From a virus: DNA of 30,955 nucleotides. The stretch lies in the IMG/VR virus record IMGVR_UViG_3300021961_000393, positions 1-30,955 of that record, one strand, 5' to 3'. The position numbers were made by a program, and so were the translations under genes. Shown one piece after another: positions 11,634-19,180 of the stretch. Every line of letters starts with the position of its first letter. Position 1 is the first letter of the stretch. The notes under the pieces are model-generated. The model was not told where the DNA came from, did no database searches, and was given only the letters and a program-made list of their open reading frames with translations.

Positions 11634-12264
11634 ACTTGTTTATGGCGTCGGCGTTAATGACGCGGATTATGTGACTGGCGGACGAAACCCGGACGGAAAG
11701 CGGTGGGTGTGTCCGTTTTACAGGGCTTGGTCTAGTATGCTTCAACGCGCCTACTGTCCGAAATTCCACGCCCGCCGTCCAACATACATTGGCGTATCTG
11801 TTTGCGAGGAGTGGCACTCGTTCATGGCTTTTCGCGCTTGGATGCAGGCCCAAGATTGGGAAGGCAAACATTTGGACAAGGACATCCTATGTCCGGGCAA
11901 CAAGGTGTATTCGCCAGAGAATTGCTTTTTTGTTGCGCCCCATATCAACGCTCTATTGAATGACCACGCCGCCACAAGAGGCGCTTACCCGATTGGGGTG
12001 AGTTGGAGTAAGTGCGTCAAAAAATATCAGGCGAAGTTAGCGATAAACGGCAAGGAAAAGCACCTCGGCTGTTTCACCGATCCATACGAGGCGCATCTTG
12101 CGTGGCGCAAAGCGAAGTACGATTACGTCCGCGCCCACGCAAAGCAGCAAACCAATCCAAGATTGTCTCAGGCACTACACCAACACGCCGAACTGATCCT
12201 GTCTGGCGAACATTCGAGCATCAAGTCGCAGGAACCCAACATTGCAGGTGTTAGGTATGCGTAG
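11605..12264 (+). CDS. HNH/AP2-type homing endonuclease-like protein
   Basis: Encodes 219 residues if started at ATG 11605. ATGs at 11584, 11599 and 11608 are in frame, and AAGGAGG (11592-11598) favours 11605 or 11608. The N-terminal part has W-x-x-ML-x-RAYCPKF, GVSVCEEW, LDKDILCPGNKVYSPENCFF and PHINALLND, the pattern of HNH-like nucleases of phages. An AP2-like DNA-binding region follows (IGVSWSKCVKKYQAKLAI, then HLGCFTDPYEAHLAWRKAKYDY). It is a free-standing gene inserted between the terminase genes and overlaps the small-subunit 3' end. It is probably a selfish element, possibly involved in headful or cos cutting. Confidence 0.7.
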   Translation: MMKKLYKKNKLVYGVGVNDADYVTGGRNPDGKRWVCPFYRAWSSMLQRAYCPKFHARRPTYIGVSVCEEWHSFMAFRAWMQAQDWEGKHLDKDILCPGNKVYSPENCFFVAPHINALLNDHAATRGAYPIGVSWSKCVKKYQAKLAINGKEKHLGCFTDPYEAHLAWRKAKYDYVRAHAKQQTNPRLSQALHQHAELILSGEHSSIKSQEPNIAGVRYA

Positions 12265-12487
12265 TTCAGATTGGCGTTCCGTGGCGCACAAGGACTACGG
12301 AATCATGCACGACGAATGGCACATCAATCCAGAACTTGTTTCGATGACATCGAAGAAGGACAAGGACACCTACTTCGAGTGGCTCAGAAACGCCGACAGG
12401 AACGGCGACATTTTCTTGGTGCAGCGCCGTGTGCCTGATACAAGCGTGTTTGAATTGCTGGTAATTCCGAGGGTGAACCGTGGCTAA
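12257..12487 (+). CDS. Hypothetical protein
   Basis: Encodes 76 residues from ATG 12257, overlapping the homing-type gene by eight bases. The N-terminal part is helical and acidic (DWRSVAHKDYGIMHDEW), then KKDKDTYFEWLRNADRN, and the C-terminus is strand-like (IFLVQRRVPDTSVFELLVIP). No domain is recognised. Its stop overlaps the next GTG. Confidence 0.6.
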   Translation: MRSSDWRSVAHKDYGIMHDEWHINPELVSMTSKKDKDTYFEWLRNADRNGDIFLVQRRVPDTSVFELLVIPRVNRG

Positions 12488-12605
12488 AAAATCGAAGGAA
12501 GCTGTAAAGTGGGAACCGCGCAAGAAGCCGCAACGCCGCCACAAGAAGGGCAAGCTGCGGCACTGCAAGAAACTTGGCCCCAAGTCGGCGTGGAGGGTGC
12601 GCTGA
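12480..12605 (+). CDS. Small, highly basic protein
   Basis: Starts at GTG 12480, overlapping the end of the previous gene by eight bases. It encodes 41 residues of which nearly half are Lys, Arg or His (KKPQRRHKKGKLRHCKK). Such composition suits RNA or DNA binding. The region is short, and translation is supported mainly by the overlap and unbroken frame. No family is recognised. Confidence 0.45.
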   Translation: MAKKSKEAVKWEPRKKPQRRHKKGKLRHCKKLGPKSAWRVR

Positions 12606-12668
12606 TGGTTCAAGATTACTTGGCATATCGAAGCCCGCCGGGCCGGGCGCTAAGGAGGATCTGACGCG

Positions 12669-12965
12669 ATGACGAGAGAACCGGGATTTTACTGGGCATG
12701 GGACGAAGAGGGCAGACCCCAACCTGTCGAGGTGATCGGCAACGGCAAGGTGCTGGTTTGTGGCACCGATGGCCCGCTCTCAGAGGATCATTTCGTCGCG
12801 ATGGATGACATGCCCGTGCTCCAGCCGGGTTTGCCCACCGACGCGCAGATCATCGGCGCGATGGCAGAGGTGGCAGCAGAGTTGGGCGAGCCATGCACCG
12901 ACGAGTTGCTGTTGAAGCTGGGGCGCGGCTTTCTCCGCCGAGCGCGCGCGGAACTTTCACGCTAA
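12669..12965 (+). CDS. Hypothetical protein
   Basis: Encodes 98 residues behind AAGGAGG. The N-terminal half looks like a small beta domain (GFYWAWDEEGRPQPVEVI, then VLVCGTDGPLSEDHFVAM). The C-terminal half is helical (AQIIGAMAEVAAELG, then LLLKLGRGFLRRARAELSR). No known motif is present. It belongs to a run of small genes between the terminase subunits. Confidence 0.65.
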   Translation: MTREPGFYWAWDEEGRPQPVEVIGNGKVLVCGTDGPLSEDHFVAMDDMPVLQPGLPTDAQIIGAMAEVAAELGEPCTDELLLKLGRGFLRRARAELSR

Positions 12966-12975
12966 CGAGGAATTG

Positions 12976-13167
12976 ATGGTTCAGAATTACAAAGTCGAGC
13001 AATACCTCGACGACCGCGACCCGGTGATTCTCGCCGCCCGTGCGGCTTGCCCACACTGTCGCGGAACCGCCGAGCAGGTGCGCGGCAACCCGCCTTTGGT
13101 CGATGTCTGCGCGTGGTGTACTTGGGCAGATCAACTTCGCATCAAGGCGATGCAGGGGGCTATATGA
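12976..13167 (+). CDS. Small zinc-ribbon-like protein
   Basis: Encodes 63 residues from ATG 12976 behind ACGAGGA; a TTG at 12973 is also in frame. Two CxxC knuckles are visible: CPHC at about 25-28 and CAWC at about 45-48. This is a typical four-cysteine zinc ribbon. Such domains bind DNA, RNA or protein. The stop overlaps the next start (ATGA). The exact role is unknown. Confidence 0.6.
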   Translation: MVQNYKVEQYLDDRDPVILAARAACPHCRGTAEQVRGNPPLVDVCAWCTWADQLRIKAMQGAI

Positions 13168-13382
13168 AGGGCTTCAGATTTGATTCTGCGCGGCGCGAAA
13201 AGAATCGTCGCAGCAAGGAGCGTCTTCGCTGCGACATTGAGGACGCCCTATCTCGGTTCCTTGCTGAAGGCGGCAAGATCACGGTCTGCAAGCCGTGCCG
13301 TTCCGGGCGGCTTGAACACTACGACGAAGACCTGACGCGCTGGCGCTGGGGCCGTGGGAAGGTGGTGCCGGATGCTGTTTGA
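13164..13382 (+). CDS. Small basic hypothetical protein
   Basis: Encodes 72 residues from ATG 13164, overlapping the previous stop. The N-terminus is very basic (KGFRFDSARREKNRRSKER), then a helix (CDIEDALSRFLAEGGKI) and a CKPCRSGR motif. One CxxC is present, so metal binding is possible with a partner. The unbroken coupling to both neighbours supports expression. No family is recognised. Confidence 0.55.
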   Translation: MKGFRFDSARREKNRRSKERLRCDIEDALSRFLAEGGKITVCKPCRSGRLEHYDEDLTRWRWGRGKVVPDAV

Positions 13383-13515
13383 TCTCGCTCGCTCCATAAT
13401 CGTCGCCTCCATAATCGGCGGCTGCATAGCGGTGTCAATGCCACAAAAAATTGTTATAATCTCGAAAGGTGATGTTGTTATCGACCAATCGGGCGGCGGG
13501 ATGCGGTCCAGATGA
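13372..13515 (+). CDS. Small membrane or exported peptide
   Basis: Encodes 47 residues from ATG 13372, overlapping the previous gene by 11 bases and the next by four (ATGA). Residues about 5-24 are hydrophobic (LARSIIVASIIGGCIAVS). IGGC could act as a lipobox, giving a lipoprotein, or the stretch may simply anchor the peptide. The remaining sequence is beta-like (KIVIISKGDVVID). The role is unknown. Confidence 0.5.
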   Translation: MLFDLARSIIVASIIGGCIAVSMPQKIVIISKGDVVIDQSGGGMRSR

Positions 13516-13946
13516 GCGCGGAGTTTAACTACATAGGAACGGCGGCAGAACATTTCGTAGCTTATGACCTGTGGCGTCGGCAGATCGAGTGCTGCATGAC
13601 GGCAGCCAACATGGAATACGATCTGATCGCGTTCTTGGAGGAGCCGGTTCGTATTCAGGTCAAGGCGACTTCTGGCCTGAAGGAACGGATGTCTGGCGAG
13701 AAGAAATACCGCAACGTCTATGACCGCTACCGCTTCGACTGCACCCGTGGGCGGAAGGGCTACGACAACGTGGACATCTTCGCCCTTGTCGCCCTCGACA
13801 AGCTGGCGATCATGTACGTCCCCTATAGCGGGCGCGGGTATTATACGTTCAAGGATGAAGACTTCTCATCGCCCATGTTGAGCGATGTGAGTTGGTTCTA
13901 TTGCATGGAGCGCCTGTATGGCGGCGAAGAACAGGAAGATGAATGA
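13512..13946 (+). CDS. PD-(D/E)XK endonuclease, PDDEXK_5-like
   Basis: Encodes 144 residues. The pattern is YIGTAAEHFVAYDLWRRQIE (E13), then EYDLIAF (D37) and RIQVKATS (Q49-x-K51). It matches the PDDEXK_5 family that includes intron-encoded nucleases such as I-SspI, and many stand-alone phage proteins. The rest is beta-rich (DIFALVALDKLAIMYVPY). It could be a homing-type or packaging-associated nuclease. The start overlaps the previous stop. Confidence 0.65.
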   Translation: MSAEFNYIGTAAEHFVAYDLWRRQIECCMTAANMEYDLIAFLEEPVRIQVKATSGLKERMSGEKKYRNVYDRYRFDCTRGRKGYDNVDIFALVALDKLAIMYVPYSGRGYYTFKDEDFSSPMLSDVSWFYCMERLYGGEEQEDE

Positions 13947-14341
13947 TGGACAAGATAGCCGGGATCGAAATTAGAAATCCGTTCAAGTCTGAACTTGATT
14001 ATTTCAAGCGCAACCCAAGGGTTGCCGGGATGGCGGCGTCGGACAACAAGATAATTATAAATCCGTTTTCTGGCCTTATGGATGAGCAGAAAAGACTTGT
14101 TGCAATAAATGAAGCCGCCCGTGTCTGGATGCGGACAAAGGACGATTTCAAGCCAAACTTTGAATTGACGAAGCAGCAAAAGGATTTTCTCGACACAACA
14201 GATTACGCTGGCGCATCAGATCAGGACAGGATGGCAACGATTGCCGCGAGAATCTTGAGCGGCGACCCAAGCGCCGGTCAGGCAACGCCAGAACAGATGA
14301 TGTTTGTTATGGATTTGAAAAGGGCCATGTTTGGGGAATAG
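13943..14341 (+). CDS. Conserved phage protein preceding terminase large subunit
   Basis: Encodes 132 residues from ATG 13943 (ATGA overlap) or ATG 13946. The sequence has IIINPFSGLMDEQKRLVAINEAARVWM in the N-terminal half, which I associate with conserved proteins of alphaproteobacterial phages. TPEQMMFVMDLKRAMFGE is at the end. It is mostly helical. Its place directly before the large terminase suggests a packaging accessory. No function is established. Confidence 0.65.
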   Translation: MMDKIAGIEIRNPFKSELDYFKRNPRVAGMAASDNKIIINPFSGLMDEQKRLVAINEAARVWMRTKDDFKPNFELTKQQKDFLDTTDYAGASDQDRMATIAARILSGDPSAGQATPEQMMFVMDLKRAMFGE

Positions 14342-14342
14342 C

Positions 14343-15899
14343 ATGGCGAGGATGAGCAGAGCGACTGACATTTCCCCGCGCCGCAAAAGGGCGCGGCAGG
14401 ACAGCCCGCTAACCGGATTGAATCTTGATTTTTCTGAAAGTCCGACGGTATGGCGATTTCTAAACGACGACAGCTTTGTTCGTGGGCTGATGGGGCCGGT
14501 TGGCTCTGGGAAAACCTATGCCTGCTTGGCCGAGGTCATGCTCCGTGCTGTGAAGCAGCCGCCGTCTTCGATAGACAATATCAGATATTCCAGATTTGCG
14601 GTGATTCGAAATTCATACCCGGAATTGAGGACGACGACGCTCAAGACTTGGCAGGAGATATTTCCTGAGAACGTCTGGGGTTCGATGCGGTGGTCGCCGC
14701 CGATCACGCACCACATCAAGCTGCCGCCCCGTGATGGCGTAGCTGGCGTCGATTGCGAAGTCATCTTTCTGGCCCTAGACCAACCGCGTGACGTTCGCAA
14801 GCTGCTGTCGCTTGAGTTGACCGGCGGCTTTGTTGACGAGGCGCGTGAACTGCCGAAGGCGGTGGTTGACGGCCTCACTTCCCGTGTTGGTCGCTATCCC
14901 ACTAAGAAGCACGGTGGCTGCCCTTGGCGCGGCGTGTGGATGTCAACCAACCCGATGGACTCTGATCACTGGTGGCCGAACCTTGCCGAGAAGAATCCCA
15001 TCCGTGGTCGCTATCCGTGGAAGTTCTACAAGCAGCCGGGTGGCGTCATCGAAGCAACCGCCGAACACGAGAACAACATCTTCGCCGCGAACAAGCACTG
15101 GATCGTGAACGACAAGGCGGAGAACATCAACAATCTCCCGGTCGGCTATTACGAGCAGCAACTCGCTGGCAAGACGCTGGACTGGATCAACTGCTACGCT
15201 GGGGCGCAGTACGTCTATGTGCAGGACGGCAAGCCGGTTTGGCCCGAATACTCCGACAGCCTGATGTCATATGACGTAGAGATCGAGCCGGGCCTGCCGG
15301 TTCATATCGGCCTCGACTTCGGTCTGACGCCTGCTGCGGTCTTCGGGCAAAAGATGGCGAACGGGCGCTGGCACGTTGTTCACGAACTGGTTGCTTTCGA
15401 CATGGGCTTGGAACGATTCGCGCATCATCTTCTGGCCGACATCTCCACCAAGTTTCCAAAGTGCGAGGTGTTCCTGTGGGGCGACCCGGCTGGTGGCAAG
15501 CGCGACGAAATCTTCGAGGTGACGGCGTTTGATCACTTGCGGTCACTCGGTCTGCGGGCGCAGCCCACGGCATCGAACGACTTCATGGTGCGCCGCGAAG
15601 CCGGTGCCATGCCCATGAACCGCTTGATCGACGGCAAGCCCGGTCTTCTGGTGGCTCCACATTGCAATCGCGTTCGCAAGTCTCTTGCTGGTGGCTACCA
15701 TTTCAAGCGCATCGCTGTCGGTGCTGGTTACGAGCGGTTCCGCGATGCCCCAAACAAGAACGAACACTCGCACGTTGGCGATGCCTACGGGTATCTGATG
15801 TTGGGCGGTGGCGAGCATCGCCGCCTGACGCGGAACCCAAATGGACGGCAGGAGTTCAAGCAATTCATGGCGAAAACGGACTTTGACATTTTCTCCTAA
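14343..15899 (+). CDS. terL: Terminase large subunit
   Basis: Encodes 518 residues from ATG 14343, two bases after the previous stop. The ATPase domain has Walker A GPVGSGKT at 51-58 and Walker B-like LTGGFVDE at about 159-166. The nuclease domain shows GLDFGL (D325), FLWGDPAG (D381) and HSHVGDAYGY (D480), the three acidic positions of the RNase H-like nuclease. The length is normal for the family. The protein drives DNA into the prohead and cuts the concatemer. It is followed by a strong hairpin terminator. Confidence 0.92.
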   Translation: MARMSRATDISPRRKRARQDSPLTGLNLDFSESPTVWRFLNDDSFVRGLMGPVGSGKTYACLAEVMLRAVKQPPSSIDNIRYSRFAVIRNSYPELRTTTLKTWQEIFPENVWGSMRWSPPITHHIKLPPRDGVAGVDCEVIFLALDQPRDVRKLLSLELTGGFVDEARELPKAVVDGLTSRVGRYPTKKHGGCPWRGVWMSTNPMDSDHWWPNLAEKNPIRGRYPWKFYKQPGGVIEATAEHENNIFAANKHWIVNDKAENINNLPVGYYEQQLAGKTLDWINCYAGAQYVYVQDGKPVWPEYSDSLMSYDVEIEPGLPVHIGLDFGLTPAAVFGQKMANGRWHVVHELVAFDMGLERFAHHLLADISTKFPKCEVFLWGDPAGGKRDEIFEVTAFDHLRSLGLRAQPTASNDFMVRREAGAMPMNRLIDGKPGLLVAPHCNRVRKSLAGGYHFKRIAVGAGYERFRDAPNKNEHSHVGDAYGYLMLGGGEHRRLTRNPNGRQEFKQFMAKTDFDIFS

Positions 15900-15904
15900 A
15901 AGAA

Positions 15905-15935
15905 CGCCGCCCCGATTGGGGGCGGCGAAGTTTTT
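15905..15935 (+). terminator. Rho-independent terminator after terL
   Basis: A perfect 9-bp GC stem (CGCCGCCCC at 15905-15913 with 15919-15927) with a 5-base loop is followed by AAGTTTTT. It lies six bases past the terL stop and separates the packaging genes from the structural operon. Confidence 0.8.
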
Positions 15936-15980
15936 GGAGACACGCATGAAGAACTGAACTCAACAAAACCAATATACACC

Positions 15981-16460
15981 ATGCCAAACCGTCGCACAAT
16001 CGTAACAAACCGGAACGTCCAGATCATCCCGTTCCACTGGACGCATCCGCACATGATGGACTTGCGCCAGTTTGAGCGCGAGTTGATGGAGTCCGTTCCA
16101 GACTTTAACGAAAGATTAAAGTGGTATTCCGGTACTGAATTAGCTTGCAGTGCGATCAGCGGAGGGCAGATGTTGTGCTGTTGGGGCGTTATTCAAATTT
16201 GGCCGGGTCTTGCGGAGGGCTGGCTGCTGACCAGCAACCAGATTGAAGGCTATGCGGTGTCGCTGACACGCGGTGCCCGACGCTATTTCAAGCAGGTAGC
16301 AACCGAATTGAAATTAAATAGATTGCAGATAACCGTCAATTCACGCAATATAGTTGCTATTCGGTGGGCAGATGCTTTAGGATTTGAACGTGAGGGGCGG
16401 CTCAGGAACTACGGTCCTAGCGGCGACGATTATTTCATGTATGCGAGGGTTTTCAAATGA
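15981..16460 (+). CDS. GNAT-family acetyltransferase-like phage protein
   Basis: Encodes 159 residues starting at ATG 15981. No good ribosome-binding site is visible. The C-terminal half fits the GNAT fold: AVSLTRGARRYFKQVATELKLN, then LQITVNSRNIVAIRWADALGFEREGRLRNYG, in which N-xx-AIRWADALGF is the usual helix-loop before the last strands. T7-like phages often carry such a protein at the head of their structural genes, sometimes counted as an internal core component. Whether it still acetylates is unknown. The stop overlaps the next start (ATGA). Confidence 0.75.
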   Translation: MPNRRTIVTNRNVQIIPFHWTHPHMMDLRQFERELMESVPDFNERLKWYSGTELACSAISGGQMLCCWGVIQIWPGLAEGWLLTSNQIEGYAVSLTRGARRYFKQVATELKLNRLQITVNSRNIVAIRWADALGFEREGRLRNYGPSGDDYFMYARVFK

Positions 16461-16681
16461 CTGGAATTTTTGGTGGGCCGAAGATGCCCGGCCCCGATCC
16501 CGAACTGAAGGCGGCACAGGATCGCCAGCAGGCGCGGCTTGACGAGGAAGAGCGCCAGAAGAAGGCCGCTATCGCGGCTCGTCAGAAGGCTCGCCAGATC
16601 GGCGGTCAGCGTATGCTGCTGTCGGCAGAGCGCGAAAGCCCGCAGATGGGCATTCAGTCAACGCTCGGCACGGAGTCTTAA
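16457..16681 (+). CDS. Small virion-region protein, copy 1 of a related pair
   Basis: Encodes 74 residues. The N-terminal GIFGGPKMPGPDPE is followed by a charged helix (AAQDRQQARLDEEERQKKAAIAARQKARQ) and a conserved-looking end, GGQRMLLSAERESPQMG, finishing LGTES. The layout is shared with the next gene (Pro-rich start, charged helix, RMLLS, terminal LG). Small Pro-rich proteins of this type with a GR-T/M-ILL-S segment are common before podovirus portal genes. They are likely minor structural or assembly proteins. Confidence 0.7.
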   Translation: MTGIFGGPKMPGPDPELKAAQDRQQARLDEEERQKKAAIAARQKARQIGGQRMLLSAERESPQMGIQSTLGTES

Positions 16682-16683
16682 TC

Positions 16684-16893
16684 ATGGGTGGTATCGTTTC
16701 GAAACCCAAGGCCCCCGCGCCCGCACCAGCGCCGGAACCAGTAGCAAAGCCGATTCAGTCAACCGAAGAAGACCGGCAGAAGGCCGCTCGACTTAGGGCT
16801 AGAGGGGCGGCTGGACGGATGCTCCTGAGCGGACCTCAAGCCGTGCAGGCATTGATGGACCCTCTTTCCTTGAAAGACACCTTGGGGCAGTAG
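16684..16893 (+). CDS. Small Pro-rich virion-region protein, copy 2
   Basis: Encodes 69 residues from ATG 16684, three bases after the previous gene. It begins MGGIVSKPKAPAPAPAPEP, has a charged helix (TEEDRQKAARLRARGAAG), then GRMLLSGP, and ends DTLGQ. The shared RMLLS block and ending suggest that it and the preceding gene derive from an old duplication. The Pro/Ala lead is probably extended. Confidence 0.7.
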   Translation: MGGIVSKPKAPAPAPAPEPVAKPIQSTEEDRQKAARLRARGAAGRMLLSGPQAVQALMDPLSLKDTLGQ

Positions 16894-16895
16894 CA

Positions 16896-17069
16896 ATGCC
16901 GAAGGTCATTCTTCCCAACGGAAAGTCTCGGACGTTCGCTTACAGCCCGGCTGGCATGAAGGCGGCAAAGGAATACGCCCGCCAGTATGGCGGTCGCGTC
17001 AGCGAGGCGAACATGAAGACTGTGTTCGCTAAGAAGAAGGAATCGAAGGATGCCTCTGAAGGAAGGTAA
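16896..17069 (+). CDS. Small conserved connector-region protein
   Basis: Encodes 57 residues from ATG 16896. It begins MPKVILPNGKSRTFAYSPAG and continues with a Lys/Ala-rich helix (KAAKEYARQYGGRVSE), ending KKKESKDASEGR. It overlaps the following gene by 20 bases in another frame. Basic composition suggests contact with DNA or another virion protein. No function is known. Confidence 0.6.
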   Translation: MPKVILPNGKSRTFAYSPAGMKAAKEYARQYGGRVSEANMKTVFAKKKESKDASEGR

Positions 17070-17190
17070 GTCTGACAAGGCTATTGGTCAGAACATCAAG
17101 ATGCTGATGAAGGAAGGCCGTCCGATGAAGCAGGCCGTCGCCATTGCTATGCGTAAGGCCGGAAAGCCGATGCCGAAGGGAAAGAAATGA
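17050..17190 (+). CDS. DUF6496-like small basic protein
   Basis: Encodes 46 residues from ATG 17050. The pattern MPLKEGKSDKAIGQNIK, then LMKEGRPMKQAVAIAMRKAG, is the one I know as DUF6496, a short basic family found near portal genes and in bacteria. GRP-x-KQAVAIAM is the characteristic core. Its stop overlaps the next ATG (ATGA). The function is unknown, though DNA binding would fit the charge. Confidence 0.75.
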   Translation: MPLKEGKSDKAIGQNIKMLMKEGRPMKQAVAIAMRKAGKPMPKGKK

Positions 17191-17342
17191 AAAAGCCCGT
17201 TTGGGAAAAGAAGCGTCCAAAAGAACTCGGCAAGCCGAAGGAACTCAGTTCATCTGAGAAGCGGGCCGCCATGCGAGCGGCGAAGAAGGCTGGCCGACCG
17301 TATCCGAACCTGATTGACAATATGCGGGCTGCCCGTGGTTAA
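17187..17342 (+). CDS. Small conserved basic protein before portal
   Basis: Encodes 51 residues: MKKPVWEKKRPKELGKPKEL, then a Lys/Ala helix, then GRPYPNLIDNMRAARG. The terminal GRPYPNLIDNM block is familiar from podovirus structural regions. It overlaps both neighbours. The role is unknown; basic composition and position suggest a minor virion or assembly protein. Confidence 0.7.
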   Translation: MKKPVWEKKRPKELGKPKELSSSEKRAAMRAAKKAGRPYPNLIDNMRAARG

Positions 17343-17607
17343 GAAGGTTCATCAGAATCCCAAGGGTGGTCTTAACGAAGCGGGCCGCAAATACTTTGAG
17401 CGCAAGGAGGGCGGCAACCTTCAGGCTCCGGTAAAGTCAGGAGTCAATCCGCGCCGGGTTTCGTTCGCCGCCCGCTTCGGCGCAATGGACGGCCCGATGA
17501 AAGACGAGAAGGGGCGACCCACCCGCCTTGCGCTGGCGCTGAAGGCGTGGGGCTTTGGATCGAAGGAAGCGGCGCGCAACTTTGCGGCGCGGCACAAGAA
17601 GGGTTAG
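17335..17607 (+). CDS. DUF6321-like conserved protein
   Basis: The best start is GTG 17335, overlapping the previous stop by eight bases, giving 90 residues. The sequence VSFAARFGAMDGPMKDEKGRPTRLALALKAWGFGSKEAARNFA matches the family I know as DUF6321, found in phages just upstream of portal genes. It has no known activity. The first part (NPKGGLNEAGRKYFERKEGG) is also typical. Confidence 0.75.
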   Translation: MVKKVHQNPKGGLNEAGRKYFERKEGGNLQAPVKSGVNPRRVSFAARFGAMDGPMKDEKGRPTRLALALKAWGFGSKEAARNFAARHKKG

Positions 17608-17611
17608 AGCG

Positions 17612-19180
17612 ATGCTCACAGCAGACCAGATTATGAAGCGTCACGAATTGGCGCAGCGCCGCAAGGACAACTGGCGTCAGATTTACGAGGACTGCTACGA
17701 GTTCGCTCTGCCGCAGAGAAATTTGTATGACGGCTACTACGAAGGTGGCGGTTCTCCGGGGCAGAACAAGATGTCCCGCGTTTTCGACTCCACCGCGATC
17801 TCGTCAACGCAGCGGTTCGCCAACCGTATTCAGGCCGGTCTTTTCCCGCCCTATGGGCGTTGGTGCCGACTCGAACCCGGCCCGGACATCCCGGCAGATC
17901 GCGCCATTGAAGCGCAGGCCGCGCTCGACATCTATGCTGACAAAATGTTCGCCGTTTTGCGTCAATCGAATTTCGATCTGGCGATGGGCGAGTTTCTGCT
18001 CGATCTGGCGGTTGGCACTGCCGTCATGCTTGTGCAGCCCGGTGACGACATTACGCCGGTTCGATTTACGCCGGTCCCGCAGTATCTCGTCGCCTTCGAG
18101 GAAGGCGCTCACGGCAAGGTCGATAACGTCTATCGCAAGATGCGGCTCAAGGGCGAGTCCATCAAGCAGCACTGGATTGACGCCGAACTCTCTGACCGCC
18201 TGAAGATGATGGTTGATGAGAAGCCGACCGATGAGGTCGAACTTGTTGAGGCCACGGTTTACGATCCTGAGCGCGGCGATTACCACTATTGCGTCATCTG
18301 GCCCGCAGACAAGTCGATGATTGTGTCGCGCAAGATGAAGTCGTCTCCGTGGATTGTCGCTCGCTACATGAAGGTCGCTGGCGAAATTTACGGTCGCGGC
18401 CCGCTTGTCACCGCCATCCCCGACATCAAGACGTTGAACAAGACGCTGGAACTGCTGCTGAAGAACGCCTCACTCTCTATCGCTGGCGTCTATACCGCAG
18501 CCGACGATGGCGTTCTTAATCCGCAGACGATCCGCATTGCTCCGGGCGTCATCATCCCGGTTGCGCGGAATGGTGGTCCGCAGGGCGAGTCGCTTCGTAT
18601 GCTGCCGCGCTCTGGCGATTTCAACGTGTCGCAGATCGTGATTAACGATCTCCGCATGAATGTTAAAAAGATTCTCCTTGATGACACTCTCCCGCCAGAC
18701 AACATGAGCGCAAGGTCGGCCACCGAAATCGCCGAGCGCATGAAGGAACTGGCGCAGAATCTCGGCAGTGCGTTCGGTCGGCTCATCACCGAAACGATGG
18801 TGCCGCTTATCAGCCGCATCCTTTATGTGATGGACGAGCGCGGCATGATCGAAATGCCGCTGCGCGTCAACGGTCTTGAGATCAAGGTAACGCCGGTATC
18901 TCCGATTGCTCAGGCGCAGAACATGGGCGACATCGAGAAGATCATGCAGTGGGTCCAGCTTTCCAGTGCGCTTGGCCCGGCTGGTCAGATGGCGGTCAAG
19001 ACCGGCTCGATCTCTGACTATGTTGCCGACAAACTTGGCGTCCCGGCTGAATTGCGTACCACGCCGGAGGAGCGTCAGCAGATGGCGCAGCAGGCTATGC
19101 AGGTCGCGCAGGCCGCCGCCGAACAACAGGGTATGGCACAGCCGGAGGCTGGCGCTGGCCCGCAACCTGAGGGCATTTAA
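17612..19180 (+). CDS. Head-tail connector (portal) protein, T7 gp8-like
   Basis: Encodes 522 residues from ATG 17612. The hallmark of this family is near the N-terminus: RVFDSTAISSTQRFANRIQAGLFPP followed by W-x-x-LEPG (about 56-90). A second hallmark, SARSATEIAERMKE, is at about 365-378. The length is normal. The C-terminus is Gln/Ala-rich (QQMAQQAMQVAQAAAEQQG) as in other members. Twelve copies form the ring through which DNA enters and leaves. The stop overlaps the next ATG. Confidence 0.92.
   Translation: MLTADQIMKRHELAQRRKDNWRQIYEDCYEFALPQRNLYDGYYEGGGSPGQNKMSRVFDSTAISSTQRFANRIQAGLFPPYGRWCRLEPGPDIPADRAIEAQAALDIYADKMFAVLRQSNFDLAMGEFLLDLAVGTAVMLVQPGDDITPVRFTPVPQYLVAFEEGAHGKVDNVYRKMRLKGESIKQHWIDAELSDRLKMMVDEKPTDEVELVEATVYDPERGDYHYCVIWPADKSMIVSRKMKSSPWIVARYMKVAGEIYGRGPLVTAIPDIKTLNKTLELLLKNASLSIAGVYTAADDGVLNPQTIRIAPGVIIPVARNGGPQGESLRMLPRSGDFNVSQIVINDLRMNVKKILLDDTLPPDNMSARSATEIAERMKELAQNLGSAFGRLITETMVPLISRILYVMDERGMIEMPLRVNGLEIKVTPVSPIAQAQNMGDIEKIMQWVQLSSALGPAGQMAVKTGSISDYVADKLGVPAELRTTPEERQQMAQQAMQVAQAAAEQQGMAQPEAGAGPQPEGI

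Noticed and set aside
12605-12664. 19-codon frame MVQDYLAYRS...
   Set aside because: It overlaps the previous stop and contains the AAGGAGG of the next gene. It is probably just a spacer, though its start resembles that of the gene at 12976.
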